Of a DNA stretch of 39,087 nt, positions 1 to 8,544 are shown one piece after another. Source of the DNA: Actinomycetota bacterium (GTDB lineage: Bacteria; Actinomycetota; Acidimicrobiia; Acidimicrobiales; CADCSY01); assembly GCA_019348495.1 (NCBI GenBank), contig JAHWJI010000012.1:1-39087 (forward strand), written 5' to 3'. A program made the translations under genes and the position numbers. Under the pieces are notes generated by a model, which was given only the letters and a program-made list of their open reading frames with translations, was not told the origin of the DNA and made no database searches. How positions within the stretch are numbered: position 1 is the first letter of the stretch; each line of letters begins with the position of its first letter.

Positions 1-33
1 AGCGCCTGCGGCTCTGCCTGGAAGGGACGCCAC

Positions 34-528
34 GTGACCGGTGACGATCGACCGGACACGCGGCTCCCGGTCCTCCTCGACGCCACCGTGGCCGGTCGCA
101 TCGCTGCCATGGCCGTGCCCGAGGTTCCGGCCCGGGTCCTGGCCGATGGCCTGGCCGTCATCCGGCGCGCGTTGGGGGAGCGCCCGGCGGCGTGGGCCAC
201 CGTCGAGGCATCGTCGACGGAGGTGGCCGCAGTGCTGCGGGCCACGACCGGCGCCGTGCTCGTCGATTCTCTGGGGGCGTGGGTCGCCGGTGCCCCCGAT
301 CTCGCCGTCGACACACAGGAGCTGTGCGGTGCCCTTCGCAGCCGTGACGGCGACAGCGTGGTCGTCACCGACGAGGTGGGTCTGGGTGTGCACCCGTCGA
401 GCGAGCTGGCGCGCCGCTTCCGCGACGTCCTGGGGGAGGTCAACCAGGCGGTGGCCCGCGTGGCCGACGAGGTCCTGCTGGTCGTGGCCGGTCGGGTCCT
501 GCCCCTCAGCGACCTGATGCGGTCCTGA
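34..528 (+). CDS. cobU: Adenosylcobinamide kinase/guanylyltransferase-like protein (CobU family); frame is open to the window edge, so the start is uncertain
   Basis: C-terminal CobU signature (AVLVDSLGAWVAG...VVVTDEVGLGVHPSSELARRFRDVLGEVNQAVARVADEVLLVVAGRVLPL); next to cobS. No N-terminal GGxRSGKS P-loop visible. Confidence 0.7.
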   Translation: MTGDDRPDTRLPVLLDATVAGRIAAMAVPEVPARVLADGLAVIRRALGERPAAWATVEASSTEVAAVLRATTGAVLVDSLGAWVAGAPDLAVDTQELCGALRSRDGDSVVVTDEVGLGVHPSSELARRFRDVLGEVNQAVARVADEVLLVVAGRVLPLSDLMRS

Positions 529-1268
529 TGCGCGCCGCCCTGGCCTTCCTCACCTGTCTCGGCGGCCCGGTCACCCCGACACCGAAGGCGCTGCCCTGGT
601 TCCCCGTGGTCGGCGCCGGCCTCGGCTTTGGCGTGGGGGGCATCTGGTGGCTCGCCGAGGGCATCTGGCCCCCGCTGCTCGCCGCCGCCCTGGCCGTCTC
701 CGTCGACCTGGCCATCACCGGCATGCTCCACCTCGACGGGCTGGCCGACAGCGCCGACGGGCTGCTGGCCCACGGCTTGGACCCCGCCCGTCGCCTGGAG
801 GTCATGGCTGAGCCGACCACCGGCGCCTTCGCCCTGGCCACGGTCGCGCTCGTGCTGGTGCTGCGCATCACCGCCCTGGCTGCGCTCACCCCGGCACCGA
901 TGCTCGTGGCCGTGCTGTGGGCGACGTCGCGCGCCGCCATGGCCCTTGCCGTGCAGTCCCAGCCCTACGCCCGCGCCCGAGGGCTGGCCTCGTCGTTTCG
1001 TGACCCGGCGTCGTCAGCCCGGCCGGTCGTGGGTGTGAGCCTGGTGGTGGGCCTGGTGCTGGTCCTGGCCGCAGCACTGGCCTGGGGGGACGGCCAAGGC
1101 GTTGGTGTGGCTGACCTCGCCGCCGGCGTGCTCAGCGCGGCTCTGGCCTTCGGGGGAGTGACCATGCTCGCCCGCCGGCGCATCGGCGGCTACACCGGCG
1201 ACGTGCTGGGAGCGGCCGGCATGGTGGCCGAGACCGCCGGCCTGATCGCCGTCGCCGCCCGATGGTGA
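528..1268 (+). CDS. cobS: Adenosylcobinamide-GDP ribazoletransferase (cobalamin synthase)
   Basis: MLHLDGLADSADGLLAHG and R..EVM....TGAFA motifs; multi-pass membrane protein; in cob cluster. Confidence 0.93.
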   Translation: MRAALAFLTCLGGPVTPTPKALPWFPVVGAGLGFGVGGIWWLAEGIWPPLLAAALAVSVDLAITGMLHLDGLADSADGLLAHGLDPARRLEVMAEPTTGAFALATVALVLVLRITALAALTPAPMLVAVLWATSRAAMALAVQSQPYARARGLASSFRDPASSARPVVGVSLVVGLVLVLAAALAWGDGQGVGVADLAAGVLSAALAFGGVTMLARRRIGGYTGDVLGAAGMVAETAGLIAVAARW

Positions 1269-2160
1269 ACGGCAACGCACTGGGTGCGGCCGCCGGAGTG
1301 GTGCTCGACCGGGTCCTGGGCGAGCCCGACGTCGATCCGCACCCGCTGGTGGTGTTCGGCCGTCTGATGGACGCGCTCGAAGGCCGCCTCTATCGGGACC
1401 ACCGTCTGGCCGGGGCCGTGCACGCCGCCGCAGGGGTGGCCTTCGGTGCCGCCGTCGGGCGCCTGGGGCGCTCCACCGCCATCGCCACCTACGTGGCCGT
1501 GGGGGGCAGGAGCCTGGCCGAGGCCGCCACCGAGGTTGGCGTCGCTCTGGCCGACGACGACCTCGACGCTGCCCGGTGCCTGTTGCCGGCGCTGGTCGGG
1601 CGGGACCCCTCGGCGCTCGACGAGAAGGACATCGCCCGCGCTGCGGTGGAGTCGGTGGCCGAGAACACCGTCGATGCGGTGGTGGCACCGGCGCTGTGGG
1701 GCGCGGCGCTCGGCGGGCCCGGCGCGCTGGGCTACCGGGCCGCCAACACCCTCGACGCCATGGTCGGCCATCGCACACCTCGCCACGAGCGGTTCGGCTG
1801 GGCCGCCGCCCGTGCCGACGACCTCATGGGCTGGCTGCCCGCCCGGGTGACCTCCGTCCTCGTGGTCGCCGCCCGGCCCCAGGCCGCCCGGTCGGTGCTC
1901 CACGCCGTGCGGCGCCAGGCGCCGGCCCACCCCTCGCCCAACGCGGGGGTGTTGCCGAAGCGGCCTTCGCCGCCGCGTTGGGGCTGCGCCTGGGTGGCCA
2001 GAACCGCTACGGCGACCGCATCGAGGTGCGGCCGTCGCTCGGCGACGGGCGACCGGCCGAGGCCGACGACATCGCCGGCGCCGTCGCGCTCTCCCTCGAC
2101 GTGGGCGTGCTGTTGGCCACCACGCTCGCCACCGCCGCCCTCGTCACCCGACGGCGGTGA
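1262..2160 (+). CDS. cbiB: Adenosylcobinamide-phosphate synthase CbiB/CobD, with an apparent frameshift near 1944-1955
   Basis: Frame 2 gives ...ENTVDAVVAPALWGAALGGPGALGYRAANTLDAMVGHR...HPSPNAGV; the family continuation AEAAFAAALGLRLGGQNRYGDRIEVRPSLGDG...LSLDVGVLL is in frame 1, ending at 2160. Confidence 0.88.
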
Positions 2161-3062
2161 TCCCGCCGCCGTCACCCCACGGCGGTGACGGGCCCCGCCT
2201 GGCCGCCGCCCTCGGGGTGGACGTCGCCGCCGTGCTCGACCTGTCGCTGAGCCTCAACCCCCTGGCCCCCGACGTGGCTGCCCTGGCCGCCGATGCCCTC
2301 GACAGCCTGCGGCGCTATCCCGACCCGGCCGGAGCCACCGCCGCCCTGGCCGAGGCGGTGGGCGTGGAGGCGGGCCGGGTGCTGCTCACCAACGGCGGGG
2401 CCGAGGCCATCGCCCTGGTGGCCGCCGACCAGGGCCGGGGGCGGGTCGACGAGCCCGAGTTCTCGCTGTACCGCCGGCACCTGGCCACGGTCGACGCCGA
2501 CGCCCCCCGCTGGCGGTCCAACCCCCACAACCCCACGGGCCGCCTGGCCGGACCGCACGAGCGGGCGGCGGTGTGGGACGAGGCCTTCTACCCGCTGGCC
2601 ACCGGTTGCTGGTCCCGTGCCGACCCCGGCGCGGTCGTGGTCGGCTCGCTCACCAAGCTCTTCGCCTGTCCGGGCCTGCGGATGGGCTACGTCGTGGCCG
2701 ACGACGTCGATCTGGCGGAACGGCTCCGTCGGCGCCAGCCGGCCTGGTCGGTGAGCTCGTTGGCGCTGGCCCTCATACCCCGGTTGCTGGTGCTGGCCGA
2801 CCTGGCTACCTGGGCCCGCGGCATCGCCCTCCTGCGAGAGGAGCTGGCGGCGGTGCTGGCCGCCTTCGACCTGCGCCCGCTGTCGTCCGACGCCAACTGG
2901 CTCCTGGTCGAGGGGGCCGGGGATCTACGCGCCCGCCTGGCTCCCCAAGGCGTCTTGGTACGCGACACCACCACCTTCGGCCTCCCCGGCTGCGCTCGTG
3001 TGGCCGTGCCCGACGAGGCCGGACTCGAGCGTCTGGCCGCCGCCCTGGCCGCCACGTCCTGA
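2157..3062 (+). CDS. cobC: Threonine-phosphate decarboxylase / CobC-type PLP-dependent aminotransferase-fold protein
   Basis: LSLSLNPLAPDV, NPHNPTGRLAG and VVGSLTKLFACPGLRMGYV (PLP lysine); in cob cluster; GTG start overlapping the cbiB stop. Confidence 0.87.
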   Translation: MIPPPSPHGGDGPRLAAALGVDVAAVLDLSLSLNPLAPDVAALAADALDSLRRYPDPAGATAALAEAVGVEAGRVLLTNGGAEAIALVAADQGRGRVDEPEFSLYRRHLATVDADAPRWRSNPHNPTGRLAGPHERAAVWDEAFYPLATGCWSRADPGAVVVGSLTKLFACPGLRMGYVVADDVDLAERLRRRQPAWSVSSLALALIPRLLVLADLATWARGIALLREELAAVLAAFDLRPLSSDANWLLVEGAGDLRARLAPQGVLVRDTTTFGLPGCARVAVPDEAGLERLAAALAATS

Positions 3063-3108
3063 GCAGGCGGCACCGGTGTGCCCGAGGGACGGCACCGGTG
3101 GCCCCGGG

Positions 3109-3369
3109 TCAGAGATCGTCGGTACGGATGTCCAACCCGGCCTCGGCCAGGCCACGCTCCAAGGTGTCGCGTTGGCGAGCCTGCAGCGGCTCGGGGCCGA
3201 CGGGCTCGTCGGGCGAAGACACGTCCAGCATGGCGGCGGCGGCGATGAGCAGTCGGTCGTAGGCCACCAGATCGGCGGCCCAACCCTCCCGGGTGGGCTG
3301 TTCGAAGCCCACCAGCGCCCGCCGCCGGCGCCGAAGGTCGGCTCCCACCTGTTCGATCGACGCCGCCAT
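3109..3369 (-). CDS. Small conserved hypothetical protein downstream of cobO
   Basis: 86-aa ORF starting 2 nt after the cobO stop, same strand; plausible non-biased composition. Confidence 0.6.
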   Translation of the reverse strand: MAASIEQVGADLRRRRRALVGFEQPTREGWAADLVAYDRLLIAAAAMLDVSSPDEPVGPEPLQARQRDTLERGLAEAGLDIRTDDL

Positions 3370-3371
3370 GG

Positions 3372-3896
3372 TCAGTACTCGATGCCCTTCTTGGCCAGGA
3401 TGCCCTGGTCGTAGGCGTGCTTGACCTTGCGCATCTCGGTGACCGTGTCGGCCACCTCGACCAGGGCCTCGTGGGCATCACGGCCGGTGACGACCACGTT
3501 GGTGCACTCGGCTCGGTCCCGGATGCCAGCCACCACGTCGGCGGCGGGCACCCAGCCGTAGGTGATGATGTAGGTGAGCTCATCGAGTATGAGCAGGTCG
3601 TGCTCCCCGGCGGACAGCATGTCCCGGGCCACGTCCCAGGCGTGGCGGGCCTTGGCCGCCGACTCGTCGAGGTCGTCGGACTCCCAGGTGAAGCCGTCGC
3701 CCAGGGTGTGCCACTCGATGCCCAGGTGGTCGGCCAACTTGCGCTCGCCCGTCTGCCAGTTGCCCCCCTTGACGAACTGCACCACGCCGACCCGCCACCC
3801 CCGGGCCCAGCCCCGGCCCATGACGCCGAAGGCGGAGGACGACTTGCCCTTGCCGTGGCCGGTGTTGAGCACCACCACCGATGCCGCCCGTGCCAT
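3372..3896 (-). CDS. cobO: Cob(I)yrinic acid a,c-diamide adenosyltransferase (CobO/BtuR/CobA type)
   Basis: GHGKGKSSSAFG P-loop, FVKGGNW..GE, LLILDELTYIITYGW, VVTGRDAHEALVEVADTVTEM; start set at MARAASVVVLNTG, 174 aa. Confidence 0.95.
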   Translation of the reverse strand: MARAASVVVLNTGHGKGKSSSAFGVMGRGWARGWRVGVVQFVKGGNWQTGERKLADHLGIEWHTLGDGFTWESDDLDESAAKARHAWDVARDMLSAGEHDLLILDELTYIITYGWVPAADVVAGIRDRAECTNVVVTGRDAHEALVEVADTVTEMRKVKHAYDQGILAKKGIEY

Positions 3897-3992
3897 GTCC
3901 GCCCCTTCTACCTGGCCACGACACCGGTTGGCGAAAGGGTCACAGGGCCAGCCTACGCTCGCCACCTTGTCTCCTGGCCCGAGCATGGCGTC

Positions 3993-6644
3993 GTGAGGGG
4001 CGGGCTCATGGTCTGCGGCACGGCCAGCGACGTGGGCAAGAGCCACGTCGTCGCCGGGCTGTGCCGCCTGCTGGCCCGCCAGGGTGTGCGGGTGGCCCCG
4101 TTCAAGGCCCAGAACATGTCGCTCAACTCGTGGGTGACCGATGCCGGCCACGAGATCGGCCGGGCCCAGGGGGTGCAGGCGCTGGCCGCCGGCGTCGAGC
4201 CCGAGGTGGCCATGAACCCCATCCTGCTCAAGCCCACGGGTGAGCGAGCCAGCCAGGTGGTGGTCATGGGACACCCGTGGGCGCAGCTCGACGCCGTGGC
4301 CTACCACGACGAGAAGCCCCAGCTGCGGGGTGTGGTGCTGGAGGCCCTGGCCGACCTGCGGGCCCGCTTCGACGTGGTCGTGGCCGAAGGGGCGGGCGGT
4401 TGCGCCGAGATCAACCTCCTGGCCCACGATCTGGTCAACCTTCCCCTGGCGCACGCCGCCGGTCTGCCGGCGGTGGTCGTGGGCGACATCGACCGTGGCG
4501 GGGTCTTCGCCGCCCTCTACGGCTCGGTGGCGCTGCTGCCCGACGAGTTGCGCACCGTGGTGCGGGGCTTCGTCGTCAACAAGTTCCGGGGCGACCCTGC
4601 CCTGCTGGGCGACGCCACCACCGAGCTGCAACGACGAAGCGGAGTCCCGACTCTCGGGGTGTTGCCCTGGGTCGACGACGTCGCCCTCGACGCCGAGGAC
4701 TCCCTGGCCCTCGCCGGTCCCCGGCCCCGTGCCTCAGGTGCCCCAGTGCCCGACCGCCTCGACATCGCCGTGGTTCGCTTCCCCCACATCGCCAACGTCA
4801 CCGACCTCGACGCCCTCAGCCTCGAACCCGGGGCCGAGGTCCGCCTGGTCGAGCGGGCCTCGGCGTTGGGTCGGCCCGACCTCGTGGTGCTGCCCGGGAC
4901 CAAGGCCACCGTGTCCGACCTGGCCTGGCTGCGGGGGCAGGGCCTCGACCGGGCCGTCCTCGACTCGGGTGCCATGGTGCTCGGCATCTGCGGCGGCCAG
5001 CAGATGATGGGCGGGGTCATCGTCGACCGCTTCGAATCGGGCCGGGGTCGGGTCGAGGGGCTCGGCTGGCTCGACGTCACCACCACCTTCGCCGGGCACA
5101 AGGTCACCCGCAGGCGCCAGGGCGTGGCCTGGGGCCACGGCATCAGCGGCTATGAGATCCATCACGGACGTACGACCAGGGGCCCTGGAGTCAGGCCCTG
5201 GATCGACCTCGACGACACCCACGGGGCCGAGGCCGAGGGGGCGACCGACCTCGCCGGCGGGCGGTTCCTCGGCACCGTCCTTCACGGGCTGTTCGAGTCC
5301 GACGGGTTCCGTGCCGCGTTCCTGGCCGAGGTGGGCCGGCGGGCGGGCAGGGTCTTGGCTCCTGGCGGGGTGAGCTTCGCCGCCGCCCGTGAAGCCCAGC
5401 TCGACCGCCTGGCTGATCTGCTCGAGGCCCACCTCGACCTCGCCGCCCTCGAGGCCATCATCGAGAGAGGGGCGACGCGGTCCCCGGCGGCGACCGGCGT
5501 CAGCGTCGGGCAGGGAAGCCACGTCGAAGTGAGCTGCGGCGCCCCCAGGGGTGCCTTTGCCCGGGCGCTCGCCGCCGTGGTTCCCGTCGATGGCGCTGCC
5601 GGACAGGCCACGGCCGATCACCACGATCGCCTGGCCAAGCCCAAGGGCAGTCTGGGACAGTTGGAGGCCCTGGGGGAGAGGCTCTCGGCCATCGCTGGAG
5701 CGTCGCCCCCGCCCCCACCTGTGCCCGCTGCCGTGGCCGTGTTCGCGGCCGACCACGGGGCCCACGCCCAGGGGGTCTCGCCCTGGCCCCAGGAGGTGAC
5801 GGCCCAGATGGTGGCCACGGTGGTCGCCGGCAAGGCCGCCATCAACGTGCTCGCCCGCCAGGTGGGAGCGTCGGTCACCGTGATCGATGTCGGCGTGGCC
5901 CATCCCATCCCCGAGCCGGCGGTCCCGGCCAGCGTCCTGCTCCGGCGACGGGTGCGAGCCGGGACCGACGACCTCAGCGCCGGTCCGGCCATGCGGATCC
6001 AGGAGGCGGAGCAGGCACTCGACGTGGGTGCCGATGTGGCGGCCCAGCTCGTGAGCGAGGGCGCCCGCTGCCTGGTCACGGGCGAGCTCGGCATCGCCAA
6101 CACCACGTCCGCCGCTGCGGTGGTGGCCGCCCTCACGGGCCGCGCACCGGTCGAGACCACCGGGCGGGGGACCGGCGTCGACGACGTCACCTTGGCCCAC
6201 AAGGTCTCGGTGGTGGAGCGGGCACTGGCCCGCCCGGGCAGGGGCGGTGGCCCCCTCGCCGTGCTGTGCTCGGTGGGCGGGTTGGAGATCGCCGCCCTGG
6301 CCGGCTTCATCGTCGCCGGGGCGGCGGCCGGGGTCCCGGTGGTCGTCGACGGCTTGATCGCCGGCGCCGCCCTCTTGGTGGCGGCCGCGTTGGTTCCCGA
6401 CGTCACCGGCTACTGCGTGGCCGGCCACCGCTCCAGCGAACCGGGGGCGACGGTGGTGCTCGACCACCTCGGCCTCGACCCCGTCCTCGACCTCGGGCTG
6501 CACCTGGGCGAGGGCACCGGTGCCTGCCTGGCCCTGCCGGTGTTGGAGGCCGCCGCTCGGCTGCTGGCCGAGATGGCCACCCTCGACACCGCCGGCGTCA
6601 CCCCCTCTGTCGTCTCCGGCCCGAGACGGCCATCGCCCTCGTGA
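3993..6644 (+). CDS. cobQ: Fused cobyric acid synthase (CobQ/CbiP) and nicotinate-nucleotide--dimethylbenzimidazole phosphoribosyltransferase (CobT)
   Basis: N-terminal half: MVCGTASDVGKSHVVAGLCRLLARQGVRVAPFKAQNMSLNS...VLGICGGQQMMGG...VLHGLFE (CobQ). C-terminal half: KPKGSLGQLEALGERLSAIAG...FAADHGAHAQGVSPWPQEVT...GELGIANTTSAAA...GRGTGVDD...HLGEGTGACLALPVLEAA (CobT). One uninterrupted frame; start GTG 3993 or ATG 4008. Confidence 0.9.
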   Translation: MRGGLMVCGTASDVGKSHVVAGLCRLLARQGVRVAPFKAQNMSLNSWVTDAGHEIGRAQGVQALAAGVEPEVAMNPILLKPTGERASQVVVMGHPWAQLDAVAYHDEKPQLRGVVLEALADLRARFDVVVAEGAGGCAEINLLAHDLVNLPLAHAAGLPAVVVGDIDRGGVFAALYGSVALLPDELRTVVRGFVVNKFRGDPALLGDATTELQRRSGVPTLGVLPWVDDVALDAEDSLALAGPRPRASGAPVPDRLDIAVVRFPHIANVTDLDALSLEPGAEVRLVERASALGRPDLVVLPGTKATVSDLAWLRGQGLDRAVLDSGAMVLGICGGQQMMGGVIVDRFESGRGRVEGLGWLDVTTTFAGHKVTRRRQGVAWGHGISGYEIHHGRTTRGPGVRPWIDLDDTHGAEAEGATDLAGGRFLGTVLHGLFESDGFRAAFLAEVGRRAGRVLAPGGVSFAAAREAQLDRLADLLEAHLDLAALEAIIERGATRSPAATGVSVGQGSHVEVSCGAPRGAFARALAAVVPVDGAAGQATADHHDRLAKPKGSLGQLEALGERLSAIAGASPPPPPVPAAVAVFAADHGAHAQGVSPWPQEVTAQMVATVVAGKAAINVLARQVGASVTVIDVGVAHPIPEPAVPASVLLRRRVRAGTDDLSAGPAMRIQEAEQALDVGADVAAQLVSEGARCLVTGELGIANTTSAAAVVAALTGRAPVETTGRGTGVDDVTLAHKVSVVERALARPGRGGGPLAVLCSVGGLEIAALAGFIVAGAAAGVPVVVDGLIAGAALLVAAALVPDVTGYCVAGHRSSEPGATVVLDHLGLDPVLDLGLHLGEGTGACLALPVLEAAARLLAEMATLDTAGVTPSVVSGPRRPSPS

Positions 6645-6657
6645 AGGTCATCGCTCG

Positions 6658-6685
6658 GCCGACGTCTCCTCGGGGAGCGGTCGGC
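6658..6685. terminator. Hairpin between convergent cobQ-cobT and phoX, terminator-like
   Basis: gccgac-gt-ctcc-tcgg-ggag-cg-gtcggc two-part stem; no clear T-tract. Confidence 0.4.
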
Positions 6686-6686
6686 T

Positions 6687-8057
6687 CTACAGGGCGCCCT
6701 TGCGCCAGGGCCCGGTGATGGCGAAGGTGATGCCCGGGGTCTGGATGTTGGCGAACAGCCACTTGCCCTTGGGCTCGAAGGTGGCGCCGCACCACTCCGA
6801 ATCGGTGAAGTCGTTGGTGCCGCCGTAGCCCCGCGCCGCCATCTCCGCCGGCGGGAGCACCACGTTGTTCCGAGCGAAGGGAAAGATCTCCCCGTCGGCG
6901 CTGAGGCCGTGCAGGAACTCTAGACCGGTGCCGTCCTCGCACAGGACGATGCCGCCCCGGGGACTCACCGTGACGTTGTCGGGGGCGTTCAACACCTCGG
7001 GCGACGGCGAGGCGAACACGCACGTGAAGGTGGACGATGCGGGGTCGTAGGCGAACACCTGGCCTTGGCGGACCGGTCCGCCGTTGGTGGAGATGACATA
7101 GATCACCCCGTTGCCGTACCAGGCGCCCTCGCCCCGGCTGATGCGGGCGGCACCTCGGCCGTAGGCCTGCTGGAAGGTGGTGAGCTGGCCCGGGCCCCAG
7201 TCGGGGTTGTCCACCACGACCCACTCGGCTGTCGCACTCGTCCCCGCGGTCCAACCCACCGTGTCGTTCGTGCCCTCGAGCTTCATGGCTTCGAGCACAC
7301 CGCCGGCAGCCAGGTTGGTGGGATCGACGGGCACATAGCGGTACAGCGCCGAGGCGCCGGCGTCCTCGGTCTCGTAGACGATCCCCGTGGCCGGGTCGGT
7401 GGCTGTGGCCTCGTGGGAGAAACGGCCCATGGCCCGAAGCGGCACGGGGTCGGCCAAGCCGGTGGACGGGACCTCGAAGACGTAACCGTGGCGGGTGGCA
7501 CCATTGACGACGGTGGTCTCCTCGCAGCTCAGCCAAGTGCCGCGGGGGGTCGGGCCTCCGGCGCAGTTGCGGACCGTTCCGCTCAGGCTGGCGTAGTCCT
7601 CGACCAGCCGTCCCTCGTCGGGATCGAACACCAAGGTGGTGGTCCCGCCGCCGGCCAGGGGGTCGTAGGTCGCCCCGGCCGGGGCGAACGGCGTGCCGTT
7701 GTCTCTCTCGTGGTTGCGCACCAGGCGTACGAGGCCGTTACGACGAAAGGCCGCCATGCCGTCATGCCTGCTGGGCGTGGGCCTGCCGTCGGACATGATG
7801 TCATTGCTCCACCCGAAGCTCAGGTACTCGAAGCGGTTCGGCAACAGGAGCAGTTCCAGCCCGGTGGTCTGGTCCTTCACCGGGGCCAGCGGGCCGTAGC
7901 CCGACCCAGCCGACCTCCGGCGTGACCTGGCCGGTGCCGCGCCGGCCGCACGGGCGCCCAAGGCGGAGAAGGGCCCTGAGAGGGCCACCCCCACACCCGC
8001 ACCGAGGGTGCCCTGCAGGAACGAGCGCCGGTTCAACGGGCTCTTGGTGTCGGTCAT
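6687..8057 (-). CDS. PhoX-family (DUF839) phosphatase, Tat-exported
   Basis: Twin-arginine signal LNRRSFLQGTLGAGVGVALSG; RNHERDNGTPF, WLSCEET, GRFSHEATATDP, ALYRYVP, DNVTVSPRGGIVLCEDG motifs. Confidence 0.85.
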   Translation of the reverse strand: MTDTKSPLNRRSFLQGTLGAGVGVALSGPFSALGARAAGAAPARSRRRSAGSGYGPLAPVKDQTTGLELLLLPNRFEYLSFGWSNDIMSDGRPTPSRHDGMAAFRRNGLVRLVRNHERDNGTPFAPAGATYDPLAGGGTTTLVFDPDEGRLVEDYASLSGTVRNCAGGPTPRGTWLSCEETTVVNGATRHGYVFEVPSTGLADPVPLRAMGRFSHEATATDPATGIVYETEDAGASALYRYVPVDPTNLAAGGVLEAMKLEGTNDTVGWTAGTSATAEWVVVDNPDWGPGQLTTFQQAYGRGAARISRGEGAWYGNGVIYVISTNGGPVRQGQVFAYDPASSTFTCVFASPSPEVLNAPDNVTVSPRGGIVLCEDGTGLEFLHGLSADGEIFPFARNNVVLPPAEMAARGYGGTNDFTDSEWCGATFEPKGKWLFANIQTPGITFAITGPWRKGAL

Positions 8058-8544
8058 GTTCTGCCTTCCGGAGGTTGGGGTCGCGAAACCCAATCGGCGC
8101 CGGAACGCGCCGCCTTGAGATCAGGAGGAGATCGTCACGGGATCGACACACCGGATTCGCGCCGGCCGTCCAGGCGCTGGCCACCAGCCTGGCCGCTCGA
8201 ACCGCCTCGTCATCGACGATAAGGACGAGCATCCTTTCGGGCCTTCACCGCCGGCTAGGCGTCAGCCACGCTGCTGGCGGTGTCTCAAGCTGGGTCGCCA
8301 CTCCCTGGGCCTCGACGAAGGCCCGCTACTTCGTGAAGCTGAGTCCCACGCCTACTATCGCCGTCCCGGCCCTGAGAGACCTCAAGAGACCAACCCGCTC
8401 CCACTCGGCCCCGGCGGACGCCGGGTCCTGGCGGCGCCGACGACAGGTCAAGCAGGCTCACGAGGTGGTGAACTTCCTCGAAATTGGTACCGGTGCTGGG
8501 GGCGAGGGCAGGGTGGTGGTACGGAGTACGAGGAGGTCTCCCAC

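Noticed and set aside
1-44. Tail of an upstream gene in frame 3 (RLRLCLEGTPRDR*)
   Set aside because: Only 13 residues visible; family cannot be assigned.
3417-3992. Upstream extension of the cobQ ORF across the antisense cobO gene
   Set aside because: The extension is the complement of cobO with no CobQ homology; the true start is placed at 3993 or 4008.
3897-3992. Possible cobalamin riboswitch between divergent cobO and cobQ
   Set aside because: Only 96 nt and no convincing B12-box/GCCACTG core pattern could be read.
4734-6503. 589-aa antisense ORF on the minus strand opposite cobQ-cobT
   Set aside because: Low-complexity composition (G/H/D/R/P rich) typical of spurious antisense ORFs in high-GC codon-biased DNA; the sense strand encodes clear CobQ/CobT motifs.
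7801-8232. Minus-strand ORF beginning MLVLIVDDEAVRAARLVASAW, resembling a receiver-domain start
   Set aside because: Similarity is limited to about 20 residues, then it runs out of frame over the phoX 5' end; at most a tiny remnant, unsupported.
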